Source: Buxus sempervirens (taxonomy: Eukaryota > Streptophyta > Magnoliopsida > Buxales > Buxaceae). Taken from it: a stretch of DNA of 64,000 nt. The first letter of the stretch is position 1. Every line of letters starts with the position of its first letter. A model generated the notes under the pieces. The model worked only from the letters and a program-made list of their open reading frames with translations, had not been told where the DNA came from and ran no database searches. Below, one piece after another: positions 51,001 to 60,952 of this stretch. Made by a program: the position numbers and the translations under genes. The stretch spans positions 23,436,329 through 23,500,328 of the forward strand of contig OX387189.1 of NCBI GenBank assembly GCA_947561395.2, read 5' to 3'.

Positions 51001-53075
51001 GGCAAAAAATTATGAAACCAACTGGATTTGAAACTATACTTCCAAAGGAAAACTCAAAAACAAGAATCACTCGAATCGGACTTAAAACGAACACATGGCG
51101 CTTAGTCAAAGTGACAGGTTCTGTAATCAGACCTGAACTGACCTATCAACTTCGACAGAGAGGTGTCAAAAATCCGCTGGATAGAAATTCATGAAATCTT
51201 ACAGGCATAAACTAGACAGCCTCACCTTTCCCATGGCTCTGGAATCACTCCAAAATTCATCCGGACGACGAAGTTACGAGTGTCCGAAGTTGGGGTACAG
51301 TTGCTGTCAAGTTAAGCCTTTTTTGAGGAAAATCAACTCAAACGGTGATAAAGTGTGTAGAATCCATGCAAGATAAATCAAAATCACTTTCAAAATATAT
51401 TGAAGAGCCTCTAAGGAGAAATGGGGCACAAGTTTGGCTCACCATCCTCTCCGATTGGAAAGGATATGCCAAAAACCCCAAAAGTGAGCAAAAATGCCCA
51501 AAACCGATAGGTTGAGCCTAGAGGCCTTCAATACTCAAAACTTGCTTGAAATCACATTGAAAACCAACCAGAAATATTCCAGAATTATTTAATGCCATTT
51601 ATTCCAGATTTATCACAATGAATGCAATGAATCCGAAATATGAGCCAAATCCGACAAAAAAGGTGCTATGTGTGTATGTGTATAAAAATCCATTCAAGAA
51701 CAATATAACAACATATAGCATGCATTTAAATCAATCAAATGTGGTTCTAAAACAACCTAGGGTTCCGTTCCATTATCGTTTCCCTTAATTCTCTCTTCCC
51801 GTTAAACACGGTTCTTCATGATAATCTTGGGATACTTTGAATATGGAGTGGTTTTCATAGAATCACAAGGCTTATTTTCATATAATAACATATAGCATGC
51901 ATTTAGATTAATCAAAAGGGTTCTAGAACAACCTAGGGTTCTGTTCCATTATCGTTTCCCTTAGTTCTCTCTCCCTGTTAAACGCGGTTCTTCAAGATAA
52001 TCTTGGGGTACTTTGAATATGAAACGGTTTTCATAGATTCAAAAGGCTTATTCAAATAGGTTCTAATACTAGGATCAATCCCCAATTTCATTTCCCCTAG
52101 ATCCCGCCTTCACGTTTTATGGCTAGGCGGAGTCTCGAGGTACTTTGAGTAGGAGAAGGGTTTTCACACACATAGAAGAGGCCTTATTCTACAGAAAGGT
52201 AGAAGAAGAGATCTAGATCTAGAATGTAAAAACGGAAAATTAAAGAGAGGTTTGAGGCTTACCTGGGCTTCTGGAAGCAAGACTACAGCGGTTCCCCTCT
52301 TCACTCGGAGCTCTTTGATCTCCAACTTCTTGGCAAAAGTTCTTGGCAAGAGTTAATGGCCATTTACTTAAGGAGGAGCCTCCTATTTATAGGCAAAGGC
52401 TAAGGTTAGGGTTGGTGGGATGGTAGACACAACATAATGTCTAGAGCCCACCAACCTTAACCCTAAGGCTATTTCAGAGATTTCCACTCATTTAATGAAG
52501 GATATGATGGTAAAAATTGAAAACTCGCGGAAAACCCTAATTTTGAGCAAAAAGCATGTATCCGACATATCAGGTCGAATACATGAGCACCTATACGTAT
52601 CCGGCATATGTTGCCGGATACATTAAGGTCTACTTGTATCCGACAACTTATGTCGGATATGAAGAGGTATGCTTGTATCCGACCTGAGTTGTCGGATACA
52701 AGGAAAAATGCACATTTCTCAAATTTTGTGCTGGCTTCAAAGGAAATAATGATTTTTGTCAATTATTCTTCATTTTTACTGTGCAATTTGGGGTGTCTAC
52801 ACACCCTCGTTGTCGCGAAATAGGTACGATAACGCATCTTGATCAGTGAGTGCCAGTAGAACGCTCTTGTCAAACTTGACTGAGTACTTCATACTTACAC
52901 TCACCGAGGATATATTGAATAACCCACAAACAACTTCAATGAACTCAGTATAATTCATGTTGTTATTTAGATCAATACCCTTACTACATCCCCCACTATA
53001 CCCCACTGACCCATCTTTCTTGATGATTACTTGTCCTCCAAAGTGACAAAAACAGAATAGAATTGTTGCTGACAT
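48081..53075 (-). pseudogene. Mutator-like (MULE/MuDR) transposase gene, broken and split by a solo LTR
   Basis: Read on the complement: 53075-52802 encodes the N-terminal MuDR-type segment (VIIKKDGSVGYSGG..., FIEVVCGLF, KYSVKFD). After the solo LTR, the frame resumes at 50132 and continues with DREKPLLE and FKTLEEFREAVYKHAM. The core follows in 49496-48927, with RPLLFIDGSHLSG (first catalytic Asp), VIVSDRNQSI (second Asp) and CFRHLKENF. 48875-48081 carries NLVESFNAW and a SWIM zinc finger CECSCKQW...CVHACAVL. In-frame stops lie at 49704-49706 (TAG), 49530-49532 (TGA) and 48927-48929 (TAG), so the gene cannot be active. The family excises and inserts DNA with long terminal inverted repeats, which I could not locate. 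Confidence 0.85.
50133..52801 (-). mobile_element. Solo LTR of family B inside the MULE transposase
   Basis: On the minus strand it runs from TGTAGACACCCC at 52801 to GTCTCACA at 50133, 2669 bp. CACCC at 50128-50132 and 52802-52806 is a perfect target duplication. It lies in the coding part of the transposase; the two halves of the gene meet in frame when it is removed. It is longer than the family B copy at 14729 because the segment with AACAACCTAGGGTTC..CGTTTCCCTTA is present twice (about 51750 and 51926). The minus-strand TATAAATA is at 52384-52391. U3 palindromes lie at about 52558-52700, one with arms GTATCCGGC/GCCGGATAC. Confidence 0.9.
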
Positions 53076-55129
53076 TGTGTACTGTCCACTGAATTGAATT
53101 CAATTCTTCATATCAAAATATTATGGAAAAAAACTAATTTGAAATATTACAACATAATAAAATAAATATGGCTCGCAAGACAAGAATACGTAGACAGATC
53201 AGGTATATCGGTCAATTCCCCTGAAATTAATTGAAGACAGATGTTGGGGAATGCTTTAGACTAAAAATTTTTAAATTAAAAAAAAAAAAGGTAATGCTTT
53301 AGACTAACACTATGGTCTGAACAAGCAGTAGTTAGGATGCAATCACCTAGAGGCACCTTGGCATTACCATATGGGTTCTCGTGCTCATACTATAGATGCT
53401 TCATTTGGAAGGTGAGGAAGCTTCTTAACTAATGACTCCTTATGATTACAGTTCCTTGTTTTCTGATAATTGATGAAATTTTATTGATAGGAAAAGGAGG
53501 ATAGAGAGAGATACAAGAACAATAAGTAATATAATAACAAAATTAACCCAACAAAAGGAGGCCTTGTAATGGGCACGCAGTGGTGGTGGTGGTATGTTAA
53601 GGGCATATTAAAGTTGATAAATTGCCTCCTAGAAGCTATATTATCACAAAACAACCTAAAACCCTTATCGCTCAAAATGTGAACATCTTTACCATAATTT
53701 CAACAGAAAAATCCATTAGATTTGCCTTCATTTAGAAAGATTACCTCTTAAGAATACTTCAAGAAGACTCAGAACGTCAGAAATATACTTCAGAAGCACT
53801 TCTATTCCAATATAATAACACTTAATGAGTTTTCATCTTATCCTAGTAACCACCAATCCATATATCCTGATTATGGGAATGGCTACTAAAACTCAACATT
53901 AACCAAAACCTAGTAAATCAATAATCAAAGAAGGCAATTGACACAGTTTTTTTCTACCAAAGCAACACTAACCTCCTTCTACATCAATACAACCCACAAA
54001 CATCTCCCCGACGACAAGGATTAGAACTTCTTAACATCAAGTACAAACTACAATGACCAAATAATTCACTGACAAATGAACGAAAAAAATTGAGACCTGT
54101 GAGCTTCTCATTAAATTTCCCATTTCAACTGAGACCTGTGAGCATCTCATTAAAGCAATCAAAGAATAGAACACAGAAACCCCATTAAACGGAAGATTTC
54201 CAAACACCCAAGTCAAAGTACCAAATAAACGAAGAAATAAGGCTGGGGGAGACTGGGATCCATAAACTCGCCATGATTCACATCACTATCTTGAAGTTTA
54301 CAATGAGTATAGTTTGCAAAACCACCGAACATAAAACAATTACCAACATCTTAAGAACAAAAAAATTCAGCTCATCAGGTACTGTTCAAGAAAGGAATTT
54401 TAGCTCAAAAATAATGTATAAAGTGCTTGCTGAATATATTGATCATTTAATCAGCTTTATAAAACGTGTTAGATTTAGTTAATATATTCAATCGACCTAA
54501 GACAAACAAAAAAAAAGTATCTCAACATTTATAATGCTGTAATAACATGGCTGACACCTGGTCAAATTCATCTTCATCAATGGTTAAAGGAAGAGCTATA
54601 ACTACAGAAGATAAATCCCATAGCATTTTTTGTTTTTTTTCTTCTTGGTAGATAACATAAGATAAACCCCATAGATTAGTTTATGCCCGATTCAAATAGA
54701 GAAAGAATCTGAAATAGATATGATAAGTATTCACAAATCTAAATATAAGACTAACCAATGCTATCAGAATTTTAAGCACAAGATGTCAGAATAGAACATG
54801 CATGCAAGCTTCCAAGAAAAAAAATAAAAGAGTATAAAGATGCAAATCAAAAATGAGATTTCAGTCTAAACGAAACATGGAGGCATGAAAAACCTCTCTG
54901 ATGAGATAGCTTTAAACCCAAAATCATAGCTGAATATATAACTGACGAGAATATTACCTCCAGAAATCAAACCAAGAAGAAGAATCCAAAGCAATGATTT
55001 GTCCACCTGTACACAATAAAAAAGGGTTGAGAAGCGCGGAAAAAAAGAAACTGAAATCAAACAAAGTGAGGGGTGACGGATAAGGAAGAGAAGAAGACTA
55101 CCTGCCCTGTTTGTCGAGAGAAAACAAAT
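53076..55129. other. AT-rich stretch without a recognisable gene
   Basis: No domain-bearing frame. An A-run lies at 53279-53290 and short direct repeats (GAGACCTGTGAGC..CTCATTAAA) at 54091 and 54131. On the minus strand about 55008-54960 could be a short exon (VDKSLLWILLLGLISGG) between AG and GT sites, possibly from a small membrane protein gene whose first exon lies in the following repeat. I cannot support this further. The outer end of the MULE may lie in the first few hundred bases. Confidence 0.3.
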
Positions 55130-55575
55130 GAGTCGTGTTCGTCAACGGCGAAGGAGAGGAAGTGAGTGGGGGAGAGGTTGCCGGTGAAGGGGGGACAGCT
55201 CGACTGCGAAAACGGGCAAAAAAAGAGGTCGGCTCCTGCGTTTTCTTTGGAGAAAATGGGATGACAACTCGCTGGAGATGGAGATGGGAAATGGGGAAGG
55301 AGAGCAGTTCGTCGACAAAAAATGTGAGTGGGGGAGAGTTCGCCGGTGAAAGTGGGAAAAAAGGGGTCAGCTGTTCGTTGACCCCTGCATTTTCTTCGAT
55401 GAAAATGGGAAGACAGCTCGCTGGCAAAGGAGATGGGAAATGGGGAAGAAGAACACTTCGTCGGTGGCGAAGGAGAGAAAATGTGAGTGGGGGAGAGTTC
55501 GCCGGCAAAAAGGGGAAGAAAATGGGGTCGGCTGTTCGTCGACCCCTGGTGTTCTTCGAAGAAGAGAGAAACATG
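55130..55575. repeat. Imperfect tandem repeat, about 160 bp, nearly three units
   Basis: GTGAGTGGGGGAGAG occurs at 55162, 55324 and 55483, spaced 162 and 159. Units also share TCGCTGG..GGAGATGGGAAATGGGGAAG and TTCGTCG. The block is purine-rich on the + strand and gives long open frames on both strands, which I regard as repeat effects. Read on the minus strand it may be an expanded 5' leader of an unidentified gene. Confidence 0.7.
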
Positions 55576-56510
55576 TAGGAGAGGAAAACAACTCACGTGT
55601 TTCCCTCTCTTTCCCCCCCTTTTAAGCAAGGGTATTCTGGGCATTCATAAAGTGGCAAATGTGGAATGACCCTTTTGCATAATTATTCCTCAAAAGTGGC
55701 ATGTTTTTATAATTTGCCATCTTTGTGGCATGTTTTTATAATAATTCCTGTAAAGTGGAACTTTTGCATAATTTTCCCATCAAAATAAAGGGACCTACAC
55801 CACACATGTGGTCCCCACCAAGACTTAATCAAATGAGCATGTTGGCATAGGATGGGTGAGATAAAAGTGAGTTGACTCAATCCAAGATTAACCAGGGATA
55901 ACCCATGGGAGCCGTCTCTTTACGGGGGTAGATTGGGGTGTCTACGGACTTCCCCGAATCGTAACCAGGCACTTTTTCAGAATCTCGATGCACAGACCAC
56001 TCAGTAGACAGCCTTTTAGGCATCTAGGTGTCTGCCTGCATCCCATCAGGCAGTTGCGACTCCCCAAACCCCTTTTATCCAAATCTGATATCCCGATCCC
56101 AGAAGCGTACGATCCTTCACGCTTTCACCAAAGAGCATGCTGGGTATTTCCTGAAAGGGAGGTGATCACATCACCGTCCCCCCACGTGCAACACGGATCG
56201 ACATGCGCACAGTGTGGACTCAACAAACCACATATGATTGCAAGTGAATACATCATATTATGCATCTTAATCAAATCAACCAATAAAACATCTATCTAAA
56301 TTCTTATAGATTGTCAGCATCCAAAAGATGGAATTGTAATTCACTTATGATTTTCAAGTAAATTCCATAATCTCAACCAAACTCCAAAATCTAAATATCT
56401 ATAAATTTAAATTCCTTTGATTTTAAATTCATGTGTATTAAAATTTTTATGGATATTTAAATTCACATGATCTAAATGTATTCTTAAGGTATTTAAGAAT
56501 AGTAGTAGTA
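55576..56510. other. Intergenic spacer
   Basis: No gene recognised. 55640-55790 repeats AAAGTGG and GCATGTTTTTATAAT phrases. 55920-55945 contains GATTGGGGTGTCTACGG, which resembles an LTR family A/B end on the minus strand but lacks the final ACA, so it is at most a degraded LTR edge. Confidence 0.3.
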
Positions 56511-56513
56511 ATA

Positions 56514-56514
<1 letters not shown>

Positions 56515-56561
<47 letters not shown>
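56515..56561. repeat. TA microsatellite
   Basis: About 23 uninterrupted TA dinucleotides, in the spacer upstream of the PPR gene. Confidence 0.9.
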
Positions 56562-56565
<4 letters not shown>

Positions 56566-56769
56566 AGTGTTTGGGCACATTTACATTCCAAAAATGTCCT
56601 TCACTTTTTGCTTATTCTTCTGTAAATCCATTACTCCTTTTTAGACACTTGTTCCCCAAACCACTTTTTACGTTGTAGGCCATATTCACGTTACTTGTTT
56701 CTCAAGAAAGAGTTTTGAAGGACGTCTAGCTGTTTGGGACTGTATTCCCTTTTGTTTCGCAAACAAAGA

Positions 56770-57232
56770 GGAGTGAAAAGGACAATGCCCCCTCTGGAAC
56801 AGGTAAGCCGACTCCTCTTCCCCTCTCCCTTCATTCTTCCTCACTTTCTTCTCTCTCTCCCTCTTTCTCACTCTCTTTATTGTTTTTCTTTTCCTTCCAG
56901 ATATGTCGGTTGAGATGAGTTATCGTGCGAAGAACAAGTGGCATCCAAAGTTTAGGTACACCGGCAAACATACTTTCTCCCTCCCCTATTGGTCTATCTC
57001 TCTTCACCTTTTCCTTTTTTTTTTCCCGTTTTTGCAGATTCCACACAGCAAAAGTTGTTGGTGAAGAACAGGCGGCATCCAGAGTTCAGGTATGCCCGCA
57101 ACCATACTTTCGTCTCCCCCCCCTCTTGTCTCCCCTCTTCGTCTATCTCTCTTCACCCTGTTTTTTTTTCTTTTTTCTTTTTTCGTTTTGCAGATTCCAC
57201 ACAGCACATGTTGTTGGTGAATGCAATTGGTT
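56770..57232 (+). repeat. Three exon-like units in tandem, each between AG and GT splice-like sites
   Basis: Units at about 56901-56955, 57040-57090 and 57194-57232 each follow a long pyrimidine tract ending (T)GCAG or CCAG. The first two end (C/T)AG before GTACACC or GTATGCC. The second and third begin ATTCCACACAGCA..GTTGTTGGTGAA; the first and second share AAGAACA..GGCATCCA.AGTT.AG. The 140-155-bp period includes the intron-like tract. A possible first exon ATGCCCCCTCTGGAACAG ends before GTAAGC at about 56802. No protein family is recognised. Confidence 0.45.
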
Positions 57233-57568
57233 GTTTTTCATAAAAGCATATGTGTATAGATGTATTCTACCAAAAAAAAAATATGTGTATAGATGTAATT
57301 TAGACTGTGATTCCCTGGATTGGTTGCAACTGTATAGCTCTCCCATTACCAGTAATATTATGTCATATACTGTAATAAAAACTATAGTTATTAGGAATAT
57401 TATATCACATATTGTATTTTGCTCTAGAAAAGTATTATTAACTGACTATATATATAGGCCACTCTTGGACGAATTTTAGATGAGGGGGAGAAAGCCAGCC
57501 TGGAGCTTGACTTGGCCATGCTTAGATGCTGCCTGGCCTGGCTAAACGCCTAGGAATAATGTACACTT
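57233..57568. other. Upstream region of the PPR gene
   Basis: AT-rich up to about 57480, then a more mixed stretch to the start codon. No clear TATA box at a normal distance; PPR genes often lack one. It contains the likely transcription start and 5' leader. Confidence 0.35.
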
Positions 57569-59581
57569 ATGCCGCGGAGGCCTCTTTCAGCATTTATTTT
57601 TTCCCGAACGAAATTTTGGAGCAAGGAGAAAATTTTTATGGTTACGGTTGTCCGTTATATTACACAAATCAGAAATCCGATCCCTCTTCGCAGTCACCAC
57701 TCCGATACCTTTGTTCCATTCTCTGTACATCAGCAACGACGAACCCTCTTAGAATCTCAACTCATCTGCGTTCTAGATGGCTGCAACAACCTCAAGCAGC
57801 TCAAACAGGTCCATGGCTACCTCCTTCGGAATGGCCTCGAGCAACGCTCCTTTCTTCTCCAAAAGTTCATTCGAATGCTCACCAAGATTGAAGTTCCAAT
57901 GGATACTTACCCTCGGGTCCTCTTCAGTCAAGTCCGTCGTCCAAACCCATTTCTTTGGACAGCACTGATTCGTGGGTATTGTATCCAAGGTTCTGTAAAT
58001 CAATCGGTTCGGCTATATAAATGCATGAGAAAGGAGGGTACCTGCACTGTATCTTTCACTCTCTCGGCTCTGTTAAAGGGCTGTATTTCAATCCTTGATG
58101 TTGATTTGGGAAGGCAGATTCATGCCCAGGTTATTTTGATTGGTGGGTATGAAACTGATCTCTATGTTGGTAACACTTTGATCGATATGTATGTGAAATG
58201 CGGTTGTTTGGATTGTGGGCGCCGCGTGTTCGATGGAATGCCTGAAAGAGATGTGATTTCGTGGACATCATTGATTGTTGCCTATGCAAAGAATGGAGCA
58301 ATGGAGTCTGCAGCTAGATTGTTTGAGGGGTTGCCAGAGAAGGATATGGTGTCATGGACGGCAATGGTGACGGGGTATGCTCAGAATGCAAAGCCGGAAG
58401 AGGCTTTGAGATTGTACAAGAGAATGCGAGAAGCGGGTGTGGAGACGGATGAGGTTACATTGGTTGGTGTTATTTCAGCCTGCGCACAACTGGGAGCAGT
58501 AAAGTATGCTAAATGGATCCGAAGTGTTGCTGAGGAAGAAGGGTTCGAGCCAGCCACAGATGTTGTGGTGGGATCTGCCATGATAGACATGTATTCTAAG
58601 TGTGGGTGTGTTGAGGAGGCGTATTGGATCTTTGAGGTAATGAGAGAGCGGAATGTGTATTCTTACAGTGCAATGATTGTTGGTTTTGCAATGCATGGGC
58701 ATGCTGAAGCCGCAATGCAATTGTTCTATGACATGGTGGAAACAGACACAAAACCGAACAGGGTTACATTCATTGGAGTGCTTACTGCATGTAGCCATGC
58801 AGGGATGGTTGAGGAAGGCAGGCGATTGTTTTCAATCATGGAGGAAACCTATGGGATTGTTCCCACAGTGGACCACTATGCTTGCATGGTTGATCTTCTT
58901 GGCCGAGCAGGACACTTATTAGAAGCTCATGAATTGATCAAAAAAATGCCAATTGAGCCCCATGGGGGTGTGTGGGGAGCACTGCTTGGAGCATGCCGTA
59001 TCCATGGGAATTGTGAAATTTCCGAGATTGCTGCGAGTCATCTATTTGAACTAGAACCCAAGGATATTGGAAATTATATCTTACTCTCCAACATCTATGC
59101 GTTCGCAGGGAGATGGGATGATGTCTCAAGGGTAAGGAAGCTAATAAGAAAGAATGGTTTGCAAAAAAATCCCGGTTGTAGCTTGGTTGAAGGGAAGGAT
59201 GGTGTCATACATGAATTTTTTGCTGGTGATATGACTCATCCAAAATCTAATGAGATCAAGCAAGCATTGAAGGATCTTTTGGACAGGTTAAAGCTTCATG
59301 GCTACAAGCCAATCTTAAGTTCTGTGGTTCATGATGTCAGTGACGAGGAGAAGAAGCGGTTGCTAATGACTCACAGTGAGAAGCTGGCGCTGGCATTTGG
59401 ACTGCTAACTACCACCGTGGGAGGCACCATTAGGATTGTGAAGAACATCAGGATTTGTGAAGACTGTCATTCTGTTATGTGTGGTGCATCTAAGGTCATG
59501 AACAGGGAGATTATAGTAAGAGATAACATGAGGTTCCACCATTTTTTGAATGGATCTTGCTCTTGTAGAAATTTTTGGTAG
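57569..59581 (+). CDS. DYW-class pentatricopeptide repeat protein, like Arabidopsis At5g44230
   Basis: An intronless 670-codon frame. PLS-type PPR motifs run from about residue 75 to 525, for example NPFLWTALIRGYCIQGSVNQ, DLYVGNTLIDMYVKCGCLD, DVISWTSLIVAYAKNGAMES and DMVSWTAMVTGYAQNAKPEE. E/E+ motifs follow (PHGGVWGALLGACRIHGN), then a DYW deaminase-like domain to the C-terminus. HSE at 602-604 and CEDC at 630-633 supply the cytidine-deaminase zinc site. The protein ends CSCRNFW rather than DYW; the Arabidopsis protein, as I recall it, ends DFW. Members of the class edit C to U in organelle transcripts. The N-terminus is basic and Ser-rich, suiting a mitochondrial or plastid signal. A second in-frame ATG at 57638 is an alternative start. 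The RNA target is unknown. It looks intact and is the clearest host gene. Confidence 0.95.
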   Translation: MPRRPLSAFIFSRTKFWSKEKIFMVTVVRYITQIRNPIPLRSHHSDTFVPFSVHQQRRTLLESQLICVLDGCNNLKQLKQVHGYLLRNGLEQRSFLLQKFIRMLTKIEVPMDTYPRVLFSQVRRPNPFLWTALIRGYCIQGSVNQSVRLYKCMRKEGTCTVSFTLSALLKGCISILDVDLGRQIHAQVILIGGYETDLYVGNTLIDMYVKCGCLDCGRRVFDGMPERDVISWTSLIVAYAKNGAMESAARLFEGLPEKDMVSWTAMVTGYAQNAKPEEALRLYKRMREAGVETDEVTLVGVISACAQLGAVKYAKWIRSVAEEEGFEPATDVVVGSAMIDMYSKCGCVEEAYWIFEVMRERNVYSYSAMIVGFAMHGHAEAAMQLFYDMVETDTKPNRVTFIGVLTACSHAGMVEEGRRLFSIMEETYGIVPTVDHYACMVDLLGRAGHLLEAHELIKKMPIEPHGGVWGALLGACRIHGNCEISEIAASHLFELEPKDIGNYILLSNIYAFAGRWDDVSRVRKLIRKNGLQKNPGCSLVEGKDGVIHEFFAGDMTHPKSNEIKQALKDLLDRLKLHGYKPILSSVVHDVSDEEKKRLLMTHSEKLALAFGLLTTTVGGTIRIVKNIRICEDCHSVMCGASKVMNREIIVRDNMRFHHFLNGSCSCRNFW

Positions 59582-60486
59582 CCGAACAAGATGTCATAGC
59601 TTTTCCCAAAGGCTTATCAACTTGCTCCCCAGTATGCCACTGCCTGGAAGGAATCATGGTTCTTACATTGTGTGAACAAAAGTTCATGTGGACTACAGCA
59701 GGTAATCTAAACTGCCAGTAATCATGGTTCTAAATAAATTTTGATTAACTATTGAAGTGACAAATTCATCATACAAAATTGGTTCAATACCAAGTGTGTC
59801 ATAATTTAATTATTTGTATATATTCAAAAGGTGAATTAGTTTTACCAAACGATGGTGAATATGAAAGATATTATTGCAAAATCTATTATGAAATAGTTAT
59901 CAGTTATGCTTCTTCTATGACTGGTCTGGATTATATTATTAGTATAATCTTTTCAATTGCTATAAGAATTTTACAGTTCATCGAGACCGCATTTTTTCAT
60001 GTTTTGAAATTGATCATATTGAAATAATGAATGTTAATTAATTTTTATACATCTTACATGCCCAACATCCGGATCCTATCCTATTTGACAATTTTCATGA
60101 TTTCGTTATATTTATCACTTGCATTTATCATGCAACCTCAAATCTTTATGAATTATTTACCTTTAAGGGATATCATTTTTTAAGCCTTTGAAACTGATCC
60201 AAGCAAAATAATTAACAATAATAAGTTCAAATTCGCATGTCTGAAATACAAAATCTACAAGAATTACACAGTTTTAAAGCCTCTTTAGTTGAAATTGATT
60301 ATTTACATTTATTTGATTTCAAACTCAATGACAAATGATTAATTGAAATATTATGTTACTTAAAGCTCACTCTGTATTGTAATTTCCATTTTATACTAAT
60401 GTTATAAATAGATCATTATGTAGACATTTTTTTCACATGGTAGCTTGGTCATAAGATTAATCTTGTTGGATGGTCCTGGGTATAAG
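59582..60486. other. 3' flank of the PPR gene, AT-rich spacer
   Basis: No gene. The first 200 bases are the probable 3' UTR of the PPR gene; the rest is AT-rich. It ends with GGTATAAG at 60479-60486, the left target duplication of the hAT-type insertion. Confidence 0.4.
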
Positions 60487-60944
60487 CAAGGTTTGACATT
60501 CCGAAATTTCGCTTTTCGTGCCCTTAGCGGCACGAAAAATGACTCCGAAATGATTTTCCAATGTTTCGTCGGCACGCCAGCGGCACGCAGCCGGCACGCC
60601 GACAATTTCGCTAATTTCGCCAATTTCGCCAACATTTCGCCAGAATTTCACCAGAATTTTGCTAATTCTAACGAAATTCTGGCACGTCGACAATTTCGCT
60701 AATTGTTGTATTTGTTTATATTCATGTGCTTGTAGTTGTAGCCTTGTAATTGTTTATATTCATGTACTTGTATTTGTAAATTAGATAAAATACTTCCTTA
60801 TTCTATCTATTTTTGCATATACGCCGGCGACGCGCTGCCAATTTCGCTAAAAACCCTGTTTCGGGCCATTTCAACGAAATTTCGCCCCCATCTCGTTTCG
60901 GCCGCCTGGCGGCGCACCAGGCAGCACCGAAAAGTCAATCCTTG
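60487..60944. mobile_element. Non-autonomous hAT-type element, 458 bp
   Basis: The ends CAAGGTTTGAC (60487-60497) and GTCAATCCTTG (60934-60944) are inverted repeats with one mismatch. GGTATAAG flanks both sides (60479-60486 and 60945-60952), an 8-bp target duplication as made by hAT transposases. The interior is GC-rich near both ends, with GGCACG and AATTTCGC phrases repeated many times (60500-60700 and 60835-60900). No coding capacity. Confidence 0.8.
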
Positions 60945-60952
60945 GGTATAAG

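Noticed and set aside
55057..55644. Frames of 147-195 codons on both strands
   Set aside because: Caused by a GC-rich 160-bp tandem repeat; sequence is low complexity and differs from any known family.
55920..55945. LTR end GGGGTGTCTAC
   Set aside because: The final ACA is missing and no partner end or target duplication was found.
57569..57637. Upstream start of the PPR protein as certain
   Set aside because: A second ATG at 57638 is equally plausible; I kept the longer frame but do not regard the first 23 residues as proven.
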